A DNA stretch of 64,000 nt from Panicum virgatum (Eukaryota > Streptophyta > Magnoliopsida > Poales > Poaceae): positions 27,212,086 through 27,276,085 of the forward strand of contig NC_053140.1 of NCBI RefSeq assembly GCF_016808335.1, in the 5' to 3' direction. This document shows positions 35,996 through 46,712 of the stretch, one piece after another. Both the position numbers and the translations under genes were made by a program. The notes below the pieces were generated by a model. It made no database searches and was not told the origin of the DNA. It worked only from the letters and a program-made list of their open reading frames with translations. How positions within the stretch are numbered: the stretch's first letter is position 1; each line of letters starts with the position of its first letter.

Positions 35996-36365
35996 AAGGA
36001 CGATTCTCTCTTGCTTCACGCCCGGGGGCTAGCGGTGGCTAGTTTCTCACGGCACTTGGAGGCAAGAGTAGATGAGTTTTTTGGCGGCGGCTGAGGAGAT
36101 TGAGGAAGCGTGCTAAACCTAGATTTACCCAAGCAGTTAAATAAGCAGAGCCAGTGGCAGTACGGTAAAATAACAAGAAGCCCAAAGGTCGCGCACCGGC
36201 TTCACAGTTATTTCAGCCAACGAATCCCAGAATTCTCCATGGAGAAAGCAGAATCAGAGCAAAAAATAGAGATTTCCTTTCAGGGATTACATTCCAACAA
36301 AGGAAAATACACAGATCTCGACGGTTTCACCAATCGAAACCACTCGACCTCAACTACAAAGAGGA

Positions 36366-36442
36366 CAGCCCAAGGGCTGATACAAGGATACAAAGCACGT
36401 TACTCCCTTTTGCTTTGTACCCTTGTATCAGCCCTTGGGCTG
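36366..36442. other. Near-perfect 32-bp inverted repeat (hairpin)
   Basis: Arms 36366-36397 and 36411-36442 are complementary at 31 of 32 positions, around a 13-nt loop. In RNA from either strand this would be a long stable hairpin of about 77 nt. It could be a foldback/MITE remnant, a local inversion-duplication, or a small-RNA precursor. Confidence 0.85.
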
Positions 36443-36457
36443 AACCAAGACATATCT

Positions 36458-36539
36458 AGGGAGAAAAAGAACTCGTTGCAAGAAGATATGCATGATCACA
36501 AACATCGCAAATCCTCTTCTTGCATCTATTCTTCTCCCT
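36458..36539. other. Imperfect hairpin next to the 32-bp inverted repeat
   Basis: AGGGAGAA…TGCAAGAAGA… on the left pairs with …TCTTCTTGCA…TTCTCCCT on the right, with bulges and a loop of about 20-25 nt, roughly 82 nt in all. The shape resembles plant microRNA precursors, but there is no expression evidence here. Confidence 0.6.
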
Positions 36540-37513
36540 GATACGTTTTGCAACAAAAACAATGCATCCTCCGCAGAAGCCACTAAAACTCATAGAACAG
36601 CTCCTGCAGATAGCAAAGGCTTCTGATACGGCTTCCACCATCAGCCAGCTAGGTACAGGACTGCCAGGATGGATAAGCCTAGAGAAGCAAAGCCGTCGGC
36701 TTCGAGGATAGCAAGTGTTTGTGCTGCTCGCAAACACTCTTCTAGCACATAAAAGGACAAATCGAGTACTCTCATCGGGAGGTCGAGTACTCTCAAGTGA
36801 AGAACTACACTAGGAACCCATTGCTACAACTGCAAAGATTGAGGAAACAAGTGCCGGAGACCCTGCTTAAATAGAGGAGGCAGCGAAGCCACAACACAGC
36901 TCATGACGTCCAAGAAGCAGGGAGGCTCACGGACAAAACAGAAAAGATTCTACAGCGATACTCGTTACGTGAACTCACAGACAAACAGTACACCACACTG
37001 CCACCTTTTCAAAAGATTCACTGCAGCACTGATGAGCTCAGAAAGATTGCAGAGGACACGCTATTATCTCCTGGACCCTTAACTCCAAACTGCGGATTTG
37101 AACTCAAAGATCGGGGGATGCGGAATACGTGTCATAAATAGCAACTTTTTTCGAAAAAAGTTCCAGACTTCAGACGGAAGGTCGAAGAACCCAAAAGACT
37201 AAGCTGACCCTCAGCCTGATCCACCGGTTCAAACTAAGGCTCGGGAGCTACTCCATATGGAGTGCGAGTACGTCGCGCACCATATCGAAAGAAGAAATTC
37301 AAGACTATAGCACCTCATAGCCTCGATGCAGCCGAAGAAGCACTCCGAAGACTGTACGAAGCACTCGAAGAGCTCTGAGGCCGGACACTACTCCAGAAGC
37401 ACCCGAAGTGCTCGGCCATGCCGACAAAAGTCCAGAAGCTCTCGAAGTACCTGACGAACGTCTTCAAAAGTGCTCGATGCCTGCAGAACTCGACTACAAA
37501 GAGCTCGGGGGCT

Positions 37514-37929
37514 TGCAGACCTGGGCAGCAAGACTGCTCACCAGGACAAAATATTCTAGAGTAGGGAATAGTGCATGGTTACGCCCTACCTCTTTTTATA
37601 TCTACCCGAATAGGAGTAGAACTAGTCGACAGTCTCGAGAACTAGCCGAACATCTCGGACTAGAATCCCAACAGAACTCTACTAGGATTTCCATGTAACC
37701 CTGCTTCCCCCGATGATATAAGGGCAAGCAGGGACCCCTCCAAAACATCGAACAATACCAGAGGGAATACAAACCACCACACAGGATGTTGGGTATTACG
37801 CTTCGGCGGCCCAAACCTGTCTAAATCCTTGTGTTCTTTGCACCATCGCGTTCTGATCTCGATGAGTCCCTACTCATAACCACTCACCTCGGATTACACC
37901 TCGGAGAACACGATGGTAAAACACCGACA
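37514..37929 (+). repeat. 3' LTR of element F (416 bp)
   Basis: Begins TGCAGACCTGGGCAGC and ends GGTAAAACACCGACA. It matches in opposite orientation the E2 LTR (46179-46607): start TGTCAGACCTGGG, end AAAACACCAACA, with the GACAGGTTTGGGCCGCC-type block shared (37774-37827). A TATA-like GATATAAGGG lies at 37714-37723. It abuts E1 protease sequence at 37930, so F is inserted in E1. The 5' LTR is outside the window. Confidence 0.8.
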
Positions 37930-40506
37930 GACCTTGTCGACCGGCGTTGAGCCAGCACCCGGGATGATGCCGTAGAAGGCCTGGTCTGAAGGAACCAGCT
38001 TGGTCATGTCGAAGCCCATGTCCTCCAGGGTCTTGGCGAAGATGATGTTGAGGGCGCTGCCCCCGTCGATGAGTACCCTGGCCAGACAGATCTGGCGTAT
38101 CACCGGGTTGACCACGGGAGGGTAAGCACCTGGCATGGGCAGGTGGACCCAGTGGTCGCGTCGGTCGAAAGTAATGGGGATTTCCGACCAGCGAAGAGGT
38201 TCAACCGGGTGCCTGAACACCGAGTTGACATCACAATTGTGCAGCTTGATGCTGCACTTGCAGGATGGGGCGCTGGAGCCTCCGAAGATGATGTTGACCA
38301 CCCGTTGCTCCTCCTGGAAGGTGTCGGGTGACTTGTAGCCCTGCTGATCCTCCTCGTCTCGCCTGGGCAAGCGGTTCCTGCGGCCGCAGCCACGGGAGCT
38401 TCTGGAGCTACCCGGCCTTTCGCAGTCGTCGAGCCTAGGTCGCTTGGGCTCCTCTGGAGCGACGTTGTTGGAGATGGCGCGGCATTCTCGCACGGTATGG
38501 TTGGCGTCCTTGTGCCAGGGGCACTTGGAGTCGAGGAGCCTATCAAGCTCCTCTTGGTCGAGTGAGGTATGTTGGTGGGGCCGATCGGCGATGGCGACGG
38601 TGTTGTCGGGGCCGTGCTTGCGGTCGCGGGCCTTGGATGACTCAGCGCGGTTGCGGTTCTTGCCGTGATGTGGTGGACGATCCCCACTTGGACGAGCCAG
38701 GTCATCGTCCCTTTGGCGAGGACGATCGACAGGCTCGCGGCGATGTGCGCGCTCGGCGTCCTCCATGTCGGTGTGCTTGTTGACGATGGCCATAATGTCG
38801 GAGACGGTCTTGGGGTTGGACTCGAACATTTTTCTCCATAGTTCGATGCTATGGAGGCCTTGGTGGAAGTGGTAGATCACGTCCCTGTCATCAACTTTCG
38901 TAATTGTATTACAGTTAGCAAAGTACCTTTTAATGTAATCACGCAGGGACTCGGAAGGCCGTTGCGTGACGCTGCCCAGATCCCATCTGGTTTTGGGGCC
39001 CGGGCAGGCTGCTTGGTAGTACTAGACGAAGGTGGTGCAGAGGTCCTACCAGCTATTGATCGAGCCAGCAGGAAGGGACTCGAGCCAGTTCTGCGCTTGC
39101 CGGCTCATCATCACCGGGAAATAAGCCGCCATGATGTCATTGTTGCCGTTTGCAGCTCGGACGGTAATGACATAGGTGCGCAGCCATGTCTTGGGGTCGG
39201 ACTCGCCATCGAACTTTTCGATGCCGACCGGCTTGAAGGTCACGGGCCACTGGATGGCTCGCAACCTGTCGAAGAAGGTGGAGAAGCCGTCCAAGTCGTC
39301 TGCCAGATCGTAGTCGTCGTCGCGGGGATGGTGATCGCGGTTGTTGCGGATGTGTCCGGGTGCACCATGCTCATCGTCGTAGAGGCGATGTCGTTCTCGC
39401 TCGGCATTGTCCTGTTCGCAATGGCGGTTGTCGATGCGGGGTCGAAGATCTTGGCGGGCGAGATGGTCGCGAAGGTCGGGCTGGTCGACCTCTTCATCAC
39501 GGCGATGAGGACGCACTGAGCGGTTGGAGCTTGATTGCCCCCGGCGGTTGGAGTACTCCCTTCTCAGGCCCTAGGCCTGAGTTGCTGCAACATGCAGACG
39601 AGCGCGAGCTTTTGCAATCTCGGGAGTTTGGGGTAGTCCCTCAAATACCTCGAGGATGGCGGCCATGTTGGCAGATGGCGTGGCGAAGACTTGATGACCG
39701 TCGTAATCCAGGACGAACTCATTTTCGAGGTTCTTGGGCCTTGGAGGTGATGGACGCCTCCGTGCAACCCTGGGGTTGCGACAATCAGCGTTTTCAAGAT
39801 CCTCCTCTCCCTGCAGGATGGCTTGCTCGTTGGCCCGATGGTCAGCACGGAGGCCGTTGCGGTGAAGGTGTTCTGCCCGCTGTTGGTCGTCTTCGCCGGT
39901 GAAGGATTCCGAGTCCACCGAGACGACCGAGATTTGGCGCCGGGCGTTGGGGTTGCTGCGGTTGGGTAGGAGGGTGGAGACGGCCACCTGATACCCAACC
40001 TCAGTAAATGAGGGCGGATCAGATTGGATCTGATCCGAGTCAGACTGATCCAACTCGGTGATGTGTAGGTTGCCCATACGTACTCGGATCTGATCCGAGT
40101 AGGCTATGGAGTTGTTGCAGAGCCCATACGGAACGACAGCAAAGTCGCCTAGATGACCCAGCACACTCTCGCCGAGTTGAATGCACTCGGCAAGGGACTT
40201 GGTAACACGATCTATTCCGGATATTAGATCGTTTTTGCAGATGACCGGCTGACGCGTTGCCCTGGGGCGAATGATCGGAGGTTCGCTGATGTCGAGTTCA
40301 GAAACTCGATGTGTGATGGAGCTTTGAGCCATCAAATCGGATCTGACGCTAGTGGAGTTGCCGCTCTCGGTGATCGAGGGGCTGGTGGGTGGGTTCCGAG
40401 GAACAGTAGTTTTCGGGAAACTACCAAAGGTGAAGGCGAATCCAGCGGTGGCCACCATCTGGATGCTGACATTGGCCGAGAAGAAGACGCCGGAACATGC
40501 TGCCAT
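37930..40506 (-). pseudogene. E1 gag-protease (Tat lineage), truncated by F
   Basis: Minus strand from ATG 40506 (MAACSGVFFS…) just inside the primer site. A variable N-terminal region is followed by the capsid-like part (…GESDPKTWL…, …QAQNWLESLP…), a basic Arg/Asp/His-rich stretch, a zinc-binding CPWHKDANHTVREC motif, and an aspartic protease with VLIDGGSALNIIF. DGGS in place of DTG/DSG is normal for Tat elements. In-frame stops at about 39571, 39046 and 39022 break it. The coding part ends where F's LTR begins, so RT and integrase are missing from the window. In an active copy Gag would form the particle and PR would process it. Confidence 0.88.
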
Positions 40507-40546
40507 TGAGCTCGCTGTGAGGACTCCTGAGAAATCTCCCCTCCCT

Positions 40547-40555
40547 GGCGCGCCA
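40547..40555 (-). other. Candidate primer-binding site of E1
   Basis: Minus-strand TGGCGCGCC, two bases inside the LTR end (…CCGACA GT). The same TGGCGCGCC follows the E2 LTR (46168-46176). I do not assign the priming tRNA. Confidence 0.6.
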
Positions 40556-40557
40556 AC

Positions 40558-41044
40558 TGTCGGATTACTTATCCGGCAAGTCTACTAGGGGTATGCCCGG
40601 CGGTAGATTTGTAGGTGAAGGGGGGATTCCGGAGCCAAGAACGAGATGGTTGCGAGTTGACGCTAGGGTTTAGACAGGTTCGGGCCGCTCGGGAGCATAA
40701 TACCCTATGTCCTGTGTTGTGTATTGATGTAGATGGAAGACGATGATGCTGATGATGAGATGCGGGATGCGTTCTATGGGTCCCCTCACGGCGCCTTTAT
40801 AGGCCAGGTGCCGTGGGTTACAAGTATGGGAAGATATCTACTCGGGTTGTTACATGGAATCAGGTTGGTTAAGATCCCTAAATATCCGGAATACAAATCC
40901 GTGCCTTGATCCTGATCCTCAGAGGAACCTTCCGACGTCCAGCCGAGTGCCTGTCCGCCGGGTAGTCGTGCAGAGTGGTCCTGGCCGAGTATGTACCCAG
41001 TCGGAGATAACTACTCGGCTGGGTACCCGGATGTACCTCTGTCA
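40558..41044 (-). repeat. 5' LTR of E1 (~487 bp)
   Basis: On the minus strand it starts TGACAGAGGTACATCC and ends AAGTAATCCGACA. It includes a TATA box CTATAAAGG (40795-40803) and the GACAGGTTCGGGCCGC block (40672-40720) also found in E2 and F. The upper boundary is judged from TG…CA ends and the switch to E2 gag; it could be off by some bases. Confidence 0.65.
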
Positions 41045-41779
41045 GGTAGAATCTAGGCTCGCTGCAGGATCGTCTTTTCAATCTCTGGGTTCTGAGAGTA
41101 TGGCCATGAAGATTTCGCGATCGTGGTTGGGAGTCTTTGATTTGATGTCGTCATTTAGCAGAAATCCTTGCTGAAAATGCAGTTCTTTGTATTCTAAGAG
41201 CTATTTCTTTCCTCTCCTCTGATCTGTGGATTGGAGGTCTCTTTTTCTAGTACTGGCAGAAATCGATTTCTTATCGGATTCTGTTCTTCTGTCTGAAATG
41301 GATTCTTGTATGAATCGGCTTCTTTTGTGAACTTGATCCGAATCTGGGTAGAATTCATCGCTTGACTTGACTCTTGGAGATAGTCCGAGTGTGTGTCGGA
41401 GAAGATCTTCGTCATATAGGAGGGTGTCTGCTGGTGGCCATACTCCTTCAATTCGGACTGAGAATTCATTCATGAATTTGTTGTATCTATCCAAATTGTC
41501 GCGTTCTTCTTGAGAAAATAACTGTGGCAAGTGGTGATCTTCTTGTGGTGTTGTAGAACTTGGAACTTGAATGACGTTGCATCACCGACCCATGTAGTCT
41601 TTGATTGGAAGAGAATCGGTCATGGGGTGAGATTTGTTAGATATTGATCCAGTTGTGTTGGTGACTTGTTTTGAGATTCGTCCCACAACTTCTTCGCTTT
41701 AGACTGTTCCCACAATGCTTCAAGTTTGTTTGGGTTTGATAAACCTTCCCTGAATAAGTCAATGTCATCTGACCATTCG
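41045..41779 (-). pseudogene. E2 gag, downstream part
   Basis: Minus-strand coding-like DNA. …EWSDDIDLFREGLSNPNKLEALW… ends at a stop near 41620, then …RYNKFMNEFSVRIEGVWPPA… ends at a stop near 41201, then in-frame remnants with a further stop run up to the E1 LTR. Resemblance to Tat Gag leaders and continuity with 45511-46161 support the call; no catalytic domain is present. It is bounded by J at 41780 and by E1 at 41044. Confidence 0.6.
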
Positions 41780-44700
41780 TGTGACACCCTAGGTGTCTGC
41801 ACAGTAGAACTGCAATTATTTTATGCATCATGTGCTTACTTTGCTTGAACAAGGGTCTTATTTTAAAAATATAAGGCTAAATGTGTAAATATGATTTAAT
41901 GCAAGGACCTTCCTATAGTTTAATTTGAATAGGATGGGCAAATATTGCTTTTGTGGAGGGTTTATTTGTAAAATTAAGTGTAATCATTACATGGCAGAAA
42001 ATCTTACTTTTTAGTCTGAAATTGAGTTGAATTTGCTTTGGAAAAGACAAAAGTCCATTAAATTCAAAATCCTTTCTATGTTTTCAAAATAACTCTTTAA
42101 CATTTGATCAAATGAATTTTTGCACAACACCAAAGTTGTAGATCTTGAAAATTTGAACAACTATCATGTTGGGCACTTTTTCATTTGAGCTCTAGTTTAG
42201 GAGTTATTTTTGTTTTACAGTAGGACCCCTGAACTTTTCAGAAATTGCAAATAGGTCCAGCAGTCGTCTTCCACCTCTCTCCCTCTCTTCTTCGCTCTGC
42301 TGCCGGCGCAGAGCAGCGCCGCCCGCCGCCGAGGAGGGCCACAGGCCACCTCCTGCTGCTCCACCGCCACACGCGGCACCCCCACAACCCCCTGGCCTCA
42401 CTCCCCTCCGCGCTGGAGCAATCCTCCCCTCGCCACACTGCCCCGGCCAACTCCGCGGCCGCCACCTCGCCGCCGCCGTGGCAACTCGGGGAAGAGCCCG
42501 GTTTTCCCTTCTCTAGCGCGCGCACGAGCTTGGCCTCATCCTTGTCCTTCCATTCCGCCCCTCACACCCCCGGTCTCGCACTCCAGGCACCCCGAGCACC
42601 ACCGCCCCCTCCTCCGCAACTCCGGTGAGCTCGACGCCGCCGCGGGTACGCCCTTCCAGACCCCCTCCACCCACGCCGACCCCGCCTTTAGCTCCGCCCG
42701 AACGTCATGCAGCTTCCAGACCTCTCCACACCCCCATCCCACCGCCGCAGCATGGCCGCCGGCGAGCAGTCCGAGCCACCGCTGCACCTCGCCGTGAGAA
42801 AACACCCAGCCAGCCACCCCAGTCCTCACCAAACCCACCCCTCGACGCGCCTTGACCACCTCGTGCTCCCTAGCCACCTCTAGTTCGCCGCCGGTGAGTT
42901 CCCTGGCCGGAACTCCGCCGATTCCCCTCCCTGTCTTCTTCTCAGGCGAGCCAGGGACCACATTGCAAACATATTTTTATTTCTAGGGGCCTAGCTGCAA
43001 GATTTCAGTCCTTTTCCTTTTGTTTCTAGGATGAATTTTGAAAAGTCCTAGAAATTCGTAGAAAAATCCAAAAAATACAAATCCAAATGTTATGGAATCC
43101 TTGTTACAAGACCTACAAGTTTTGTTACATACACATCTTCAGTTTTGGTCTATATGTTAATCCAAGAAATAGAATAGAATAAATAGGCTTTAATTGTTCT
43201 AGGAGTTGTACTCAGTAACTTCATGAGGTTTTTGGCTATAATGTGTCTTACAGTGTTACTAGTGCCTGGTAAAAATTTGAACCCTTTTTGACATCTTTAA
43301 CTAGGCCGAAGTTTCAAGATTCCTAGATCTACTAGTTTTACTAATGTATTTGTGCTGGTAGAAATATTACAGTTCTGAGTGTGAAACTATTTCCATGCAT
43401 GTATGCCACTAAAACCTTGCTATTGCACGATTTTGGGAAATTTTAGATCTGTTTAACTATATCTTTGATTTAATGATTGTTAAGTAGGCTTTAATTATGG
43501 TAAATAGTTTCCTTGCTTAGAAAAATCTGAGAAAATTTGTGGAACTCTATTTTGGACATATATTCATGTCTGTAAAATTTGAGATCTAGAAACACTATAG
43601 AACTTTATGTACTAATTAGTTTTTCCATATGTGGTTTAATTTTGTCAACATTATTACTTCTGTTTTATGCCGAGATAAATTCTGAAACATTTATAGGACG
43701 TTCATAAGCATATGAATTCTGTTCTGAGAAATTTTAAGCTTCATAAGTTTTATAGTTTGTTTAGTAGAATTTAATCTTGTTCTAGGTGCTGTCTGAGTAA
43801 ATGTTTTATTCTGAATAATTGACTACATGAAATGGCATGAAATTTATAGGATAGATTTCTCTCTGTACTTTCTGTTTGAAGTAATTTTTCTAAGTTTAAA
43901 TGTTGTTTGTGTGCTGAGTTACTTATTTCTTAGCAAATCATGATTTATTTGCTATATGAACTAACTAAAACTTACTTTGGGAAGATAATCAAGTTGTATT
44001 GTGAGGTTAATCATGTTTTTTTGTGTAGTAAGACTTGTTAAATAACTACTCTATAAATGATTGCACATATGCTAGTTATGTTTACTAATTGTTAGACTGC
44101 ACCTTTATTGCAAAGTGTGTATGATTGTAATATCGTTTCTTGCATCACATATAGATATGACTGTTTTAGCGGACAGGACGTACGAGCTGATCCCGGAGTC
44201 CGAAGGAGGTGATCAAGAAGCCCAGCTGAACGTCACTACACTGACTGAAGACCCGGACCAAAGTCCGGAAGAGCCCAAGGCTAATCTAGCTAGTGACTAC
44301 CGCGAAGGCAAGCCCCGGACATAAACCCAGTATTTAAAAATTATGCACTATATATACTACCTACTTGTGCGTTTACAGTTCTTAGGATTTGAATTGAAAA
44401 CCCTATATGCATGATCCTAGGAACCTATGTACTAAACACTAGATTTGAGTTCGAGTAATTGCTATCCTTATAGGACCGGTAAAAGTCGAGTGATTGTCTG
44501 TCACTCGCGAGCTTAATAGGAGTTGCTTGTTTACTTTCTGCACCACTATAAGGACGTCGGACGGGGTCAAGTTCGATATCATGACCTTGGGTGGGACCCC
44601 GTCTGTGTTGATGAATTCTGCTAAGGTCGCGGTGTGTGGTAGCGGTGGTTAAGTGTTTGAACGTACTAGCCACATGCCGTAAATATGGTACGCGGTAAGC

Positions 44701-45508
44701 CTAGTAGCTAATCGGACCGGTGAGTGGATATACCTTTCACTCTCTCTTAGAGATAGGTTTTATTTATGTTTATGTTGCGCAACACCATGGGTGCAGGGAG
44801 GAAGTTGGTGCCCTGTAGTCGGGGAGAGTGACCCTATCCACAGGCCGGAATGAAAGGTCAACGGTTGTTTGGGAACGACCCGACGGTGTTCCAAACGTGT
44901 GTGTTAGGTTTACCTTGCAAGGTTGGAAATCCGATTCGAATCGTCCATCTCTCGCGGATATTGAGACTACTTGATCCCTTTGCCATACAGAGTAATAAGA
45001 GTAATGTTATTATGATCAATCTTGATGTTTGACTAAAGTTCTACCATGGTTGCTTAGAATTAGTTGCTTACATAGAATGGTTAATCAACTAGAATTTTGA
45101 AAGCTAAAATGTGAAATTAAGGACCTACTCTTTATTGCTTTTTTAGCAAAAGGAAAACCAGAGCCTTACAGAACCCTGCATAGTCTAGCTAAGTGGACTA
45201 AGTATATCCGTTGACGGTTAAGTCTTGCTGAGTATTAGTATACTCAGCCTTGCTGTTGAATCCTGTTTCAGGTATGAGTTTTGAGGACCAGACCGCTAGT
45301 CTGACTTGGCCCTGCTCTTTGCCCCATGGCTGGTCCGTAGAGTGGGATCCGTCTCCGACCGGCAATGACCCCGACGAGTGATACCATGATTGGGCTAGCT
45401 TGGTATACTTTTGCGATGTGTTGTAGCCGTCGTGTTTTCTTTCCGCTGCTTAACTCTGAACTTTAAACTTATGTTATGTATAATGTTTTACTGAGTTTGG
45501 CAGTGTCT
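41780..45508 (+). mobile_element. J: LTR-like insert of the TGTGACACCC type
   Basis: Begins TGTGACACCCTAGG. Like solo LTR I it has an AT-rich start with AAAGTTGTAGATCTTG (42131), a GC-rich island (about 42260-42960), a 2-kb AT-rich tail, the CGAGTGATTG…TCACTCGCGAG motif (44482) and the stem-loop (45228-45247). No gag or pol is present, so it is read as a solo LTR in plus orientation. The 3' end is degenerate (…AGTGTCTAA), about 260 bp beyond the stem-loop instead of about 385 bp, and I see no clear target duplication. It splits E2 gag. Confidence 0.65.
45228..45247 (+). other. Conserved LTR stem-loop (J copy)
   Basis: CTGAGTAT-TAGT-ATACTCAG: perfect 8-bp stem and 4-nt loop. Sequence and context (CTTG before it) match the copies in chromovirus LTRs. 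Confidence 0.65.
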
Positions 45509-46167
45509 AATTTTTTCATCAATGTGATCGATGCTCGAAAAGATGTCTTCTGAAGGCTTATTCTTGCGAGTAGTTTTCTTGAAGCGAAGAGCTAATTTTT
45601 TCCTTTGAAGAGTTGATTCTGCAAGATTGATGCATCCTTCGATACTGTTAGAAACCCGGTCGATTCCATTGAGTAGCTTAGATTTTTCTACTCGAGGGCG
45701 TCGAATTTTCATCAAATCCTTTAGACAACTTTCAATTGTGATTCTTGAAACTGCATTGATAGGTTGCTCTATTTTGATGATGTCCTCCTGACACCAGGGC
45801 AATGGAACCTTTTTGTCAATGCATGTTTTTGGTTTGGTGTCTTCCAGCAATTTTTTCAAATTCTCTTCCATCTCGGAGAGCGTTTTTGGACTAATTGTGT
45901 CGAAATCGGGTTGATTTCGGGCTCCGTTGTTGACTGGAAGTTTGACTTCTTCGAGTTGATCAATGAAGTCATCGATTTCTTAGCGTCTTGCGGCTTCTGA
46001 AGCTTTTGGGGCATTCTGATCGATCGGGCGACTCTCGAAACCGCCTGATCTGTCAGCGACGAAGATCCAGGAGCCCACGTAGAAGGAGGTGCCTTTGGTG
46101 GGCACCGAGTTGTCGTCGAAAGGCGCTTTCGAGTTCTTCTGACGACTGTTGGCGAGCTCACCTATTT
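45509..46167 (-). pseudogene. E2 gag, N-terminal part
   Basis: Starts soon after the primer site on the minus strand. Readable pieces include …GTSFYVGSWIFVADRSGGFE…, a stop near 45981, then …EIDDFIDQLEEVKLPV… and …LLNGIDRVSNSIEGCINLAE…. The last resembles E1's …LISGIDRVTKSLAECIQLGE…, which supports a shared Tat Gag N-terminus. It ends at J. I cannot place the true start codon. Confidence 0.65.
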
Positions 46168-46178
46168 GGCGCGCCAGT

Positions 46179-46607
46179 TGTTGGTGTTTTACTGGCAAGC
46201 TCTCCAAGGTATACCCCGACGAGTTTGATTGTAGGCAGGGACTCGCCGGAATCAAAATGCGATGGTGCAAGGAACACAAAGATTTAGACAGGTTCGGGCC
46301 GCCAGAGCGTAATACCCTACGTCCTGTGTTGTGGTTTGTATTGCCTTAGGTGTTGTTCGATGTCTATCGTCCTGCTTTGGAGGGGTCGCTGTTCACCTTT
46401 ATATAATCTGGGGGGACAGGGTTACATGGGAATCCTAGTCGAGTACTATTAGAGTCCTAGTCTGAAGAGGTTGGCTAGTTTCCTTGTACATCAACTAGTC
46501 CTACTACCGTTAGGGTAGTTACAATAGAGGTAGGGCGTATACATGTACTACCCCCTACTCTAAAATATTCCATGCCTGTGAGTAGCCCTACTGTCCCAGG
46601 TCTGACA
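46179..46607 (-). repeat. 5' LTR of E2 (429 bp)
   Basis: Minus strand TGTCAGACCTGGGAC… to …AAAACACCAACA, with TATA box TTATATAAAGG (46398-46408) and the GACAGGTTCGGGCCGCC block (46287-46334). The primer site TGGCGCGCC (46168-46176) follows after two bases. It is homologous to the F LTR. Confidence 0.82.
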
Positions 46608-46712
46608 GACCGGTACTAAAGGTCAATTTTCTAGCAGTGCACACAAGCGTTGCAAAATCAACTAATGGTTGATTTTCTAGCAGTGCACACATGCATCGCA
46701 AAATCACCCCAA
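46608..46712. other. CACTA-like terminus with short duplication
   Basis: GACCGGTACTAAAGG followed by TTTTCTAGCAGTG (46627-46639), which in reverse is CACTGCTAGAAAA, similar to grass CACTA transposon ends. A second TTTTCTAGCAGTG lies at 46673-46685, and about 36 bp around it are duplicated. It may be a DNA-transposon relic into which E2 inserted. Without the other end this is tentative. Confidence 0.35.

Larger units (their letters stand above)
35996..37513 (+). other. F untranslated region between antisense gene and 3' LTR
   Basis: No credible coding sequence. It holds two strong hairpins (36366-36442 and 36458-36539) and a small perfect inverted repeat, AGTGTTTG/CAAACACT (36712-36736). A purine-rich AGAGCTCGGGGGCT just before 37514 fits a Tat polypurine tract. 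The promoter of the antisense gene should lie in the first few hundred bases, but I see no convincing TATA box. Confidence 0.65.

Noticed and set aside
40547..40555. Naming the priming tRNA for TGGCGCGCC
   Set aside because: I could not match it to a specific tRNA 3' end from memory with confidence.
44115..44324. Small plus-strand frame within J
   Set aside because: Short, without a domain, and located in an LTR-like insert. A region of similar composition in I shows no matching frame.
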